From Psilocybe azurescens (Eukaryota; Basidiomycota; Agaricomycetes; Agaricales; Agrocybaceae): a stretch of 64,000 nt of DNA. A model generated the notes under the pieces. It did not search any database and had not been told where the DNA came from. It saw only the letters and a list, made by a program, of their open reading frames with translations. Below, piece after piece: positions 1 through 9,599 of the stretch; the stretch's first letter is position 1, and each line of letters begins with the position of its first letter. The stretch spans positions 1 through 64,000 of the forward strand of contig JAJIRX010000521.1 of assembly GCA_023853785.1 (NCBI GenBank). The letters run 5' to 3'. A program made the translations under genes and the position numbers.

Positions 1-116
1 GATAACGCAGACGACGACACCACCAATGTACCTGCGCCCCTTTTTCCGTTCTTCTTTCTGTTTTTCTTTTTTGTTTCTTTTTATTATGTTTTTATTTTAT
101 TTTACCTGTATATAAT

Positions 117-302
117 CATGTAGTATATAGTTTTTAATATATTATATTACATTGTCACATATTTAAGCTAGGATTAAAGTATTTCAGTTGGAATCCAATT
201 GATTCCATTCCATGTGAATTTAAAGTTGGACTTAGTGAAATTCACAAAGTCAGATAATAATGTAGTATATAGTTTACAATATATTATATTACATTGTTAC
301 AT
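117..302 (+). repeat. 43-bp direct repeat pair in AT-rich DNA
   Basis: Two nearly identical copies of an AT-rich 43-bp sequence beginning ATGTAGTATATAGTTT lie at about 117-159 and 260-302, in the same orientation. Spacing is 143 bp. The segment between them contains another imperfect repetition around GGAATCCAATTGATTCCATTCC. No gene is visible in the first 400 bases. The pair could be remnants of a transposon end or a local duplication. Confidence 0.6.
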
Positions 303-418
303 GAATTAAAGATAAGATTGAAGTATTATTCTAGTGACCTAGCTTCCTTAATATGGCTCCCAAAGCTTCCAAGAACACTGCTACTGTCCCTAACTCCTCC
401 CAAGTCTGCAATTAAACC

Positions 419-735
419 AACGACAGTCCACTGGACATCCACTGGACATCCACTGGACTCCACTGGACAGAGCACTTTGGATCTGGTCTAATTAAGTGCT
501 GAGAGTCCAGTGGAAGTCCAGTGGAAGTCCAACGGAAGTCCAATGGACTGGACAGTCCGGCCAGTCCACCTGTTTTCTGTCTTGAAGTGACTTGACCGGA
601 CTTTGACCGAATTTGGCCGGACTCTGACTGGACTGGTACTGAATTTTGTCAAGTCCAATGGAATCCGTTGGAGCTCAATGGACTGTCCATTGGAATTGGC
701 TGGGTCCGGTGAAAGTCCGTTGAGTCCAACGGAAT
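419..735. repeat. Degenerate GTCCACTGGA-type short repeat cluster
   Basis: A cluster of roughly 10-15-bp near-palindromic units of the type GTCCACTGGACATCC is seen from 419 to about 475. The complementary orientation (AGTGGAAGTCCAGTGGAAG) dominates from about 495 to 560, and looser copies continue to about 735. The two orientations make the block self-complementary. Overlapping open frames on both strands are by-products of the repetition. It is probably a mobile-element end or an expanded satellite; no coding function is inferred. Confidence 0.65.
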
Positions 736-1094
736 ATGGGGGCACTGTAAAGTACACCCCTTCTTCATCTTTCGCCCTTCCTTTGTCATCGTGTAATCTT
801 TTTTCAAAAAATCGGACAACCGTCAGGTTGCCGCTCTGATTCACCTCTCTGCTCACTTGGTTGCAGTCTATGATGACGATCAGTTGTCTTACCGTCTCAT
901 TCTTCGTGAATAACATTTATTTCATTTTTATTTTTATGTTTTGGCTCTCGGATCGGCATTCTTGAATTCCCGTTATTGCTTCCAACTCATCTGCGTTTTA
1001 TGCTCTAAGTATACACAGATAGGCTCCTTATATCTTTTTTCATGATTCAGTACGTGTTATGTGATGCCGCTTCTTACGAATTCCAAATTCCAAT

Positions 1095-1539
1095 TTGATG
1101 CTTTGTCAAAAAGCAAAAATTCCAACATTATTGAAATGCGCTATACAAGACCTGATCTACTGCTGGTGGGCTCGTAGGCTGTACAGATCCTCGACGTGGT
1201 TGGTACTTCAATTCAAGACCAATTTATATCTCAGAAGTAGGTTATCCAAGCTTTCCGGGATTTTCAAACCTTCCTGAACATCGGGCGGGCATTTATACGA
1301 GCGATCTAGGCCTACATTTGAAAGTAAAATATTGGGTGAATTGATTGAAGATAATGACATACCCCGACATTGGAAAATTCGGTTGCAAAGTCAATTCTAA
1401 ATTCACTTCCCGCCTGACCCTGCAGAGAAAAGATTACTTAAAAATGAAATTTGTATCATGGGAATGCTTTGATATCCGCCAAAGTAAATTTCTCTCCCAT
1501 GATGAACGGTTTACTTTCAGCGGCCAGGTGGGACTCTAA
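1095..1539 (+). other. Weak coding-like fragment, unrecognised
   Basis: Between about 1195 and 1320 one plus frame reads like protein (WYFNSRPIYISEVGYPSF and following), then meets stops and frame changes to about 1510. No start, intron structure or family could be assigned. The composition suggests a broken gene or transposon fragment rather than random DNA. It may equally be coincidental. Confidence 0.2.
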
Positions 1540-1674
1540 CACACTGTATAATCGGCGAGTCTCAACGAGGTAGCCTGGGAAAGAAATACATGTTAGATAC
1601 AAATCAATAGTGGATATATTCAAATGACTCACGTTTCTGTGGATACTTGACTTGCTCTGGAGCTACGTTAAAGT

Positions 1675-3122
1675 GAGGAGCAACATTGTTGAATTGATTG
1701 ACCTGGCCTTGCATCGGTCTGATTCGAAATAGTGGAGGAGGTACGGACGTTCTTTTCATTTCACGTGTACAGCAAGAGTATTGAGGTCGCGAGGATAATT
1801 ACGTTCTAGCAGATTTTTGTTGAAATATCGAGCAAAGGGAAATCAAGCATGAAAAGGCTTACCACGAGTTCTAGCCAGGTGAACATGGCTCAGAACCTTT
1901 TCTTCGATAGATGGCCCGCCATCTTCATCCTGTTTTAGGTCATTCTGTGCGTAAACAAGTTCCTGGAGGCAATCAGCGGAGTGGAGGAGGTCGGTCAGGG
2001 GGTAGCATTCCGCTTGCTATGAAGTCGGCACGGGAGGCGGCTAATTTGTCAAGGCGTTGGTTCGTCATCAACATTTGACCAAGTGCTTGGTATCGACTGG
2101 AGTGCCCCAAAATCCTCAATTTTGCGGCGGTAATGCATCAGGGAGTGTTGACAGGGGAGTGAAATTATGGAAACCCTGACACTGCTGGTGCTGACCAGTG
2201 GAAGTAAAACTTACAGCGAATTAAATACAGAACTTATGTAAGAATTGCTGTGAGTATGACATAGCACTTCTGTTCGAAAATAATACAGATAACAAACAGT
2301 ATTTCTGTTTTCTAGCTGTAAGTCAATAATACACCCGAATAAAGAGAATTTCTATTCTTTGTCTGTTTGTTAAATATACAGAATAGCTGTATGTAATTGC
2401 TGTATGTAAAACATACAGATATTGTGTATAATCACTGTATGTTATACAAACATGAGTTCTGTAAAGAAAACTTACAGTCAAAGCAGAATTTCTGTTTGTT
2501 TTACTACGGAATTTATGTATATAATTGCTGTATGTAAAACTTACACCAAAATATACAGTATTCGAATCGCTCAGGTATATTTCGGTGTAAGTTTTACATA
2601 CAGCAATTATATACATAAATTCCGTAAGTAAAACAAACAGAAATTCTGTACTTTGACTGCAAGTTTTTTTACAGAACTCGTGTTTGTATAACATACAGCG
2701 ATTACATACACAATATCTGTATGTTTTACATACAGCAATTACATACAGCTATTCTGTATATTTAACAAACAGACAAAGAATAGAAATTCTCTTTATTCGG
2801 GTGTATTATTGACTTACAGCTTAGAAACAGAAATACTGTTTGTTTAACTTACAGCCACTGAACAGAATATCTGTTTGTTATCTGTATTATTTTCGAACAG
2901 AAGTGTTGTATGTCATACTTACAGCAATTCTTACATAAGTTCTGTATTTAATTCGCTGTAAGTTTTACTTACACTGGTCGGCGCCAGTAGTGTGACTGTC
3001 CCACTGCTCAGTCGTGCGATTACCAAATAAGGTAAATTGGTGATCTCCGACACATCACGTGTGACTGAAAATGAGAGACGGTGGGAGAGCTTGGACAGTT
3101 CTTTTGTCGTCGTCCTAGCCAT
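1675..3122 (-). pseudogene. Candidate minus-strand gene relic interrupted by foldback element, unrecognised
   Basis: On the minus strand a coherent amphipathic stretch (SRYQALGQMLMTNQRLDKL, then LTDLLHSADCLQELVYAQND) reads across about 2110-1860 and ends at a plausible GTAAGC donor. A second coherent stretch (FRIRPMQGQVNQFNNVAP) covers about 1735-1650. Upstream, an ATG at 3122 opens a short frame (MARTTTKELSKLSHRLSF) ending in a possible GTAATC donor at about 3026. The 815-bp foldback element lies between these pieces. One frame shift is needed near 1995. No known family was recognised, and joining the pieces into one gene is inference. Confidence 0.3.
2179..2993. mobile_element. Foldback (palindromic) MITE-like element, 815 bp
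   Basis: The element is almost one long inverted repeat. The left end starts ACACTGCTGGTGCTGACCAG and the right end is its near-complement, ending CTGGTCGGCGCCAGTAGTGT. The arms of about 385 bp stay collinear in inverse order almost to the centre at about 2561-2575. They are rich in short motifs such as TGTATGTAAAACATACAG. No transposase is encoded; open frames inside are mirror images of each other. A target-site duplication was not convincingly identified. This is a non-autonomous DNA transposon of foldback type; its superfamily is unassigned. Confidence 0.85.
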
Positions 3123-3313
3123 CTGTCTGTAAAGCCGTTTTGGGGCCTTTTGGAGAGCTTCAGATACGACCACCCTCGACTTTTCGGCAGAGATAGCAAC
3201 ACCATCACGCACATCCCACCTCACGCACTCCACCCCACCCGATCCATCCATCCATCCATACCCCCACCTCACCCATCCCCACATCCACCCCATAACACAG
3301 CACACGGCACCAT

Positions 3314-5783
3314 GCACTCATCCGCACCCTTGCCGCAGCTCCTTCAGCAGTGATTCAACTCTCCGCCTCGAACGCCATCTCTCGGGCGCTGTACCTGTAC
3401 CCGCTGAACGACACCTGGGCACTGAGCACATCGCCCCCACGAACTTGCACAGCAAGATCGGGCGGCAGACGAGCTTGAAGACAGCACCTGGGAAACGGGA
3501 TGGGTTCTATGATAGTAAAGTGCTGAGCAGGCAGTATGCGGAGGTGTGGGAGGAGGGTGGAAAGGTGCGCTCGCGTTTGAAGTCTTTTTTTCTCTGTTTT
3601 GGCGGACTGATGTATTTGTCTTTTGATTGTTTCTTTTGGATATTTTCTTTAGATTTATATTATGGATGTGAAAAGCTCGAATGGAACTTTTATTTACGGT
3701 GAGAGGCTGAACAGAGAGGGACACGAGTCGGATCCTTTCGAGCTCAAGAGCGATGATATCATCATATGTCCTTCTTTCCTTCCCCTCCATTTCTTCCTGT
3801 CACCCTGCTCACCGCCTCCCTCCCTTGACAGGAATTCGGCGTCGACATCTTCGGTGAAGACAAAAACAATCATCCACCACAAAGTTGCCGCGCACGTCGC
3901 GTGCATGTTCACCAAACAAGATGCACAAGTCGCTACCTGGGCGAAGCAGCATTAGTGGCGCACCAGCAGATGCATGCTGGCTCTGGTACGGGTGGGGGCT
4001 GCATGGGCAGCAGCACCCGTGTATTACGGGGTTGGGCGGCGTTGGAGGCATGGGCGTAGGCAGCAGCCGCGAGGGGTGCGACCGGCAGTTTGGGAGGGCT
4101 GAACGGCAGCAGCGCAGGTGTCAACGGCGCGCAACAACAACCCCAATCACAGGGCTAGCAAAACTTCCCCTTCGCCACCTGCCCACTCCCAAGCACAAGC
4201 TCAAGCCGGTCTCAATAACTGCGCCGCCCGCAGCTCGCCCCCAGGGCCTCGGAACATGGGCGGGATTGGATTAAGGCCCCCAGGCAAGATGGGCTTGACG
4301 TTCAATGTGATTTTGAGCAGGTTGCAGGGCGAGGTGCAGAAGAGCCGGGAGACTGGGGGGCGGGGGTTGGAGGGCTTGATGGGTACGATGGGCGAGGTGG
4401 GGGATGTTCTTGTGGGTGTGGTGAGTTTTTTTCTTTTATTTTTCATGGTTGGATTTGGATTTTGGATTTTTACGGAACGCGCTTCATTTCTTCTTCTCTT
4501 CTTGTCGTTATTTCTATGCGCATATATGCTGACGACAATCTCCTTTTATTCTACCTGCTTGTAGCCTGCTAATCTCCCGTCGTTCCCGGGCGTATCTCCC
4601 GCCCGTATGCGTTCGCCACCGGATGTAGCTCAACCGCCGCTGCCGCCGTCTCAGCCTGCTGCTGCATCTGCTGCACCCGCCGCTGTGGGGAGTTCGAGCA
4701 CAGGATCGCCTACCGCGCCCTGTCACTGTTCCCGCCTTGATTTCAACGGAGGTGGGGGCGAAAGAGAAGGAGAAGGAGGGGGCGGCAGAAGGTGCAGGGA
4801 CGGGTACGTCCACATCGCCGCCGCTGCCTACAGAACAATCGACATCCGCTTCCTCCCGCCTCCACTGCACAAGCTACCGCGTCCACCTCCCCCAACTCAC
4901 CTCCATCACCACCACCACAAGTGACAGCGCCCCACACCCCCGATTTTCCAGCGGGCATCATCCAGGAACTGCAGTCCCAGCTGCGCGACACAAAGGCGTG
5001 GCTCGCGGGCCACCTGGAGCGGATGCGCCAGTTGGAGGGCGCGCTGCATGAGCAGCAGGCGATGCGGCGGGAGGTGGGGTGTTGCAGGAGATGATCATGC
5101 GCAGGGCTGGGGCTGGGGCGGGACATGAGCGTGAACAAGAACAAGAACAGCATGAGCACGAGCATGAGGAGAGGGATGGGGAGGACAACAAGGAGCATGA
5201 TAGTGATGAACAAGATAGTGAGGAAGATGACAACGACGACGATGCGAGGAGCATCTCGACGGTCGTGCCGCATGAACTGGAGAGCGTGGAGGAGGAGGAT
5301 GAGGAGAAGCTTGCTCATGCTGAGCGCTGGGAGGATGCGCATGCGCAAGTCGAGCGTGTAGCACAACGAGGACGATGAACAGGGAGACAAAGAAAGCAGG
5401 ACGAGTGTTTTTTATTCGACGTTTGCGAAGGATGCGTTGCTTATTTGTTCTGGGTCTTTGTTTCTTTTTCTGTGTGGGTGTGGTCGGGTTGGTGTTTGCT
5501 TGGACAGTCGTGCTTCCTTCGTGGGTTTTTTGATTTCCTCGTCGTGGGCTTCTTCATTACCAACCGTGTGGGTTTCATCGGTTCGCGGGCACGTCGACTT
5601 GTCAATGTCATCGTCGGCGATTTTGGATTGGCTCGTACAGGCGCTTCTCAACGGCAAGCTCTCGTCGTCATCAACGTCGTCACATGGGAAGAACCGGGAC
5701 GGGAACAACAGCATCAACATGCAGACGGCGGTGGGGGTGGTGCTACTCAGTGTCGCTGCTAGCGGCTGTCTTTTGGAAGATTA
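3314..5783 (+). pseudogene. FHA-domain protein with C-terminal membrane anchor (several frame breaks)
   Basis: The FHA fold is clear: LYLYPLNDTW, then KIGRQTS, KVLSRQYAEVWEEGGK, an intron at about 3565-3652, then IMDVKSSNGTFIYGERLN and, after another short intron, EFGVDIFGEDK and the KTIIHHKVAAHVACMF tail. Further on come a conserved block (GKMGLTFNVILSRLQGEVQK, about 4290-4345), a third intron (about 4420-4565), a coiled coil (LRDTKAWLAGHLERMRQLEG, about 4980-5040), a Glu/Asp-rich stretch (5100-5330) and a C-terminal hydrophobic helix ending WKIKPE (about 5720-5793). FHA domains bind phosphothreonine. The layout resembles fungal FHA/coiled-coil tail-anchored proteins of the Vps64/Far10/SLMAP type. 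Frame must change several times (about 3405, 3865, 4145, 5080 and 5755), so the gene is decayed or the consensus contains indels. Confidence 0.75.
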
Positions 5784-7143
5784 AGCCCGAGTAGATGGTG
5801 TCGGTCGCCTCTCGTTGTCTCCTTTGCTTCCCTCTCTGCTTCCGCTCTCACCCGTCGTCACCTTGTTTCGCATGTTCGTCTACACTCTCCTTTATCTTAT
5901 TAAAACTGCGTGTTTTCTGTTCCTTTTTAACTATCACACTACGTATTTAATACCGATTTGAATGGAATTCTGTCATGATCTGAATGTCTCGGCCTACCGG
6001 CCTATTTGACTAATGTACTTGTGAGGGAAATGATATGTATTTGTTTGGGGTTTGGGGTGAGGGGGCATATAAACGCAATCGGCTGTATAAAACGTGTGAG
6101 TGGGGGTACGCACTGGCTAAACGACTTTGGAGGGGTATCCAAACTAGCCATTTCGTCTGTATAGACTCATCAGTAGCTATCGTACGTAAGAAATATTACT
6201 ATATGCTCCTAAAATAAGTGTGTGTTTACTAAGCTAAGTGCCTATTCTTAGCGAATCGACTATCAATTTCTAATCCTTTTATTGTTACCTTTGTAATCAT
6301 TTCCATCCTAAAACGGAATCGTCAGAGGTCTTACTGACTAACTACGATAGAGCTGATCAAGCTCGTTACAAATAACATCGTGGATGGATCAGTCATCGAG
6401 TCACTTTGATTATGAATCAGTGGATTAGGGTTGCTCTGACCTAGTGTTCTGACCAAAATGTTAGTCATATCCGAGTAATAGCTTACCAACGTAATCGAAA
6501 ATAGACCATAGACTTCTGCATAATGCAGTCTATGCAGTCTATTTGTGCTACTAACGCTGCCTGGCCAAGTCCGAAGATGAGTCCGGCCCAGGTCAACCTA
6601 CTTTGTACAAGGCCAGGTTCCTGGGTTTGAACATACTAATCCGGTGGTGCGTCACATTCAGCACAGCTTACTAACCTAGGTGTTGGGCTTTGCTTACTAA
6701 ACCAGCAGTGCTTCGTTTTCAGTAAGATCCAAGTTACCTGATCAAGATGTTTTGAGAATCCGACCGTCGATGCAAAATAGTAACACACTTCCCTAGTAAG
6801 GTAATTGTTAGTATTACCTATTTGGGTAAGTTTGAGTTTGGGTTGGGTTGGGTTTGGGTTTGGCTATTACGAATCAAAGTGTGCTTGTGAGTTGATGTGA
6901 GTCACTCTATACCATTTAATAATTACATACAGTTTGGGGTTTGGGGTAGCGCATCGCGACAAAGTCGCTAGTAATTATTTCATCGATTATTTGCTTTGGA
7001 GCTTCTGCCAAATTCTGGATGTTCCCGGTCTGGAGACCATGATCATCGATGTAGTATTATCTTGTTGTCGCTATCTTCTGCGGCAGGAGTCTGTTCAATA
7101 GCTTTTCCTGAATCAGAATGATAATCTTCATTAACATCTTGAA
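5784..7143. other. Intergenic, no gene seen
   Basis: About 1.36 kb without a convincing frame on either strand. A G/T-rich stretch (GGGTTGGGTTTGGGTTTGG) lies at about 6841-6863, and similar short GTTTGGGGTTTGGGGT tracts occur at about 6041 and 6930. These are simple-sequence tracts, not perfect telomere repeats. Confidence 0.5.
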
Positions 7144-7693
7144 TCAAGGGAATGACACCACCTTCTTCGGCGATGTTTTCATCCAGTTTACGAAAACTGT
7201 TTTCTTCCATACATTTGCAAGGTCAAAGAGATTTGTGTTACGTTTCCGGGACACAATCCAATGACTTCCAAGTAGTCCTATCTTCTGTAGGTCTGGTATG
7301 TACATTTCTTCTCTGTCAACCGGAATCACTGCGAACAGGTCCAGTTGAACATCATCGAGTCCATGCACCTCATCGTCACTAGGTTTGATAAAGGGTCTGG
7401 ATGCAGAAACTGTGAAGTCTCCATTCTCAGTGCAGGTATACCACTCTGACCAGTACTTGGTAACAGCTTTGCCAAGTTCGGCAGCTGAGAACCAATTCCA
7501 TACTTTGTTGTATCTGGTTTTAAGTACAAGAACACTTTCATCATGCTCTGCAGCTTGTGATGCAAACCACTTTTCCCAATGTTCTTGTATGTTTTTCTTA
7601 CACCAGCTCATGACTAGTTTTTCGGGATAGCCACGCGTGATATAGAGAGCGTTAAGGTCTCTAATTGCCTCTATGTAGATATCCTTAGAACTA

Positions 7694-7905
7694 CAGTAGC
7701 TCAAAAAACCGTCCCAATGTTTGGCACTTCCTCACTAATTGTTTAATAACTTGGGAAATAAATTATGTAAAGTCTGAAAATATTATATGTTATAGTTTAA
7801 CATGTGACTAACATATTTCTTACCAAGGTCACATGATTTTAACAAAAACTGATTAAGTAATGGAATTTACAAAATAATAAAACATTGGGACAGTTTTTTG
7901 ACCCT
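7694..7905. repeat. Left terminal arm of the Tc1/mariner element
   Basis: This arm of about 212 bp matches the right arm in inverse orientation. It begins with TCAAAAAACCGTCCCAATG just inside the tip and ends with the inverted form CATTGGGACAGTTTTTTGA, so the arm is bounded by its own inverted pair of motifs. Confidence 0.85.
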
Positions 7906-8051
7906 ATAAAATAATAGCTTTACATGCTTGTAGAAAGCCAAATTGCTTTGTATAAATTGTGAGAAAATTAAACAAGGTCATGTGACACTATTTGTACACA
8001 TTTGCAATGTTGAATTCAAGTTCAACCATCTTTCTCTTTAACCACCACATC

Positions 8052-9075
8052 ATGAAGCCTGCAACACCTTCTCAGTACAATTCTGTCCTCAATCTTCTTG
8101 AAGAGGGCTATTCTCTTTGTCAAATAGAGTCTAAAACTGGTTTGGGAAAGTCTACTGTTGGAAGAATCAAGAGGGAAGTGGATGCCAACAAAGAAAACCC
8201 CAAAACAACAAAGGTGGACGTCCCTCCAAGCTTACTCCCAAAGATAAACAGGTCCTTTTTGTCAAATCAAAACAGGAAAGCTGGACAATGCTGTCCAGGC
8301 AACACACTTCATCAATGATGCTATTCCCTCTCCTGTTTGTGCCCAAACAGTCAGAAATGCCCTCAAAGAAAACAACTTCCACTCTGTTGTTAAATTAAAA
8401 TGGCCCCTCCTCAAGGCTATCCACCGTCAAAAATGCCTAAAATTCACCCAGAATCATGTTGGCTGGACTGTGGAGGATTGGAAAAGAGTACTCTGATCAG
8501 ATGAAACAAAAATCAACAGGATTGGCTCAGATGGAAGGGTCTATACATGGAAACCCAAGGGTGAAGCAATCTCAGATAGAACAACATCACCAACTGTCAA
8601 GCATGGAGGGGCAACAATCTCATGGTATGGGGTTGTATGGGGTGGAATGGTGTTGGAACACTCACTGAGGTTGAGGGGAAGATGAATGCAGACCAATACT
8701 GTGAAATTTTGGAGCATGGGGTGGATGAAAGCTTTGACAACTTGGAGATGGCAGAGGGAAAAGGATTTTTCAGCAGGATAATGACCCCAAACACACCTCC
8801 AAAAAGCTCAAGAATGGTTTTTGGCCAATGATGTTGAAGTTATGGAGTGGCCACCCCAATCCCCTGATCTCAACCCCATTGAACACCTTTGGGTTTACCT
8901 CAAAAGGCAAATGAACACCTATGAGACACCACCCAAAGGAGCATTTGAATTGTGGGAGAGATTGGCAAAGGAATGGACTAAAATACCTTCAGAAACATGC
9001 CAAAGGCTTATAGAAAGCATGCCAAGGAGAATGGAGGCTGTTATCAAGGCAAAGGGAGGCCATACTAAGTACTAG
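8052..9075 (+). pseudogene. Tc1-family DDE transposase, inactive
   Basis: An N-terminal helix-turn-helix (KPATPSQYNSVLNLLEEGYS, then IESKTGLGKSTVGRIKREV) is followed by KLDNAVQATHFIND, WTVEDWKRVL, SDETKINRIGSDGRVYTW, GGMVWG-like residues, a DNDPKHTSK-like segment and the C-terminal PPQSPDLNPIEHLW. These supply the first D (SDE), the second D and the final D/E-type residue of the catalytic triad. It is broken by frame shifts at about 8210, 8270, 8620 and 8770 and by a TGA at 8494-8496 where the family has tryptophan before SDE. That TGG-to-TGA change is a simple G-to-A transition. The final frame is open to the stop at 9075. Confidence 0.9.
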
Positions 9076-9077
9076 AT

Positions 9078-9290
9078 AGAGCGTCAAAAACTGTCCCAAT
9101 GCTCTATTATTTTGTAAATTCCATTACTTAATTAGTTTTTGTTAAAATCATGTGATCTTGGTGACAAATATGTTAGTCACATGTTAAACTATAACATATA
9201 ATATTTTCAGACTTTTACATAATTTATTTCCCAAGTTATTAAACAATTAGTAAAAAGTGCCAAACATTGGGACAGTTTTTTGAGCTACTG
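9078..9290. repeat. Right terminal arm of the Tc1/mariner element
   Basis: This is the inverted counterpart of the left arm. It opens with TCAAAAACTGTCCCAATG directly after the transposase stop codon and closes with CATTGGGACAGTTTTTTGAG before the TA. The transposase stop lies within a few bases of the arm. Confidence 0.85.
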
Positions 9291-9599
9291 TAGGTGTACA
9301 TAGGTGACTGCGTGGTCCCAAGAGTATGTTAGTATTTTGTCAGGTATAGTATTCGGGTAAGCGGTGCGTACAGAGTAATTGTCCGGACTTAAGTCCACTA
9401 GGCTTTTGCCTTTCCCTTTCCTTTGTGATCGACCTTGATGGGTGCTTTCCCTTTGCCCTTCTTCTTGTTGTCGACCTTTGTGTTGGCTTTGGTAGCCGGT
9501 TTGGAATTGGACGACTGGTTCAAAGGCTTCGGCTTGGAGCCAGATGTTTGGGTTGAGGGCCTTGGACAAATTCTGGCCAGACGATGTCTGGATAATTAC

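Larger units (their letters stand above)
7694..9290 (+). mobile_element. Tc1/mariner transposon, 1,597 bp, TA target site
   Basis: The ends are CAGTAGCTCAAAAAAC and its complement GTTTTTTGAGCTACTG, flanked by TA at 7692-7693 and 9291-9292, the classic Tc1/mariner target duplication. Terminal arms of about 212 bp (7694-7905 and 9078-9290) are inverted copies of each other. The interior encodes a DDE transposase on the plus strand. The insertion sits in a minus-strand reading frame. The coding region is inactive as it stands (see the transposase entry). Confidence 0.95.
7144..9569 (-). pseudogene. Unrecognised protein gene split by a Tc1/mariner insertion
   Basis: Two minus-strand frames flank the transposon. 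The upstream one (9569 down to 9293) is basic and low-complexity (KGKGKS motif) and ends SWDHAVTYVHL at the insertion. The downstream one (about 7690 to 7144) reads SSKDIYIEAIRDLNALYITR and includes RGYPEKLVMSWCKKNIQEHW and a Trp-rich second half. Removing the 1,597-bp element and one TA leaves the two frames one base out of register, so an intron or a further indel must lie between them. The L..LY..RGYP..LV..W pattern vaguely recalls the C-terminal part of some retroelement polyproteins, but I do not assign it. The neighbouring HET relic is upstream on the same strand. Confidence 0.4.

Noticed and set aside
2323..2694. 123-codon minus and 69-codon plus frames within the foldback element
   Set aside because: They mirror each other because the DNA is palindromic; no domain.
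4743..5390. Long minus-strand frame (215 codons) across the FHA gene
   Set aside because: It is the antisense of the acidic/coiled-coil coding sequence; the plus strand carries the recognised protein.
6835..6865. Telomere-like GGGTTT tract
   Set aside because: Irregular GGGTT/GGGTTT spacing and only a few copies, with no perfect TTAGGG array; treated as simple sequence.
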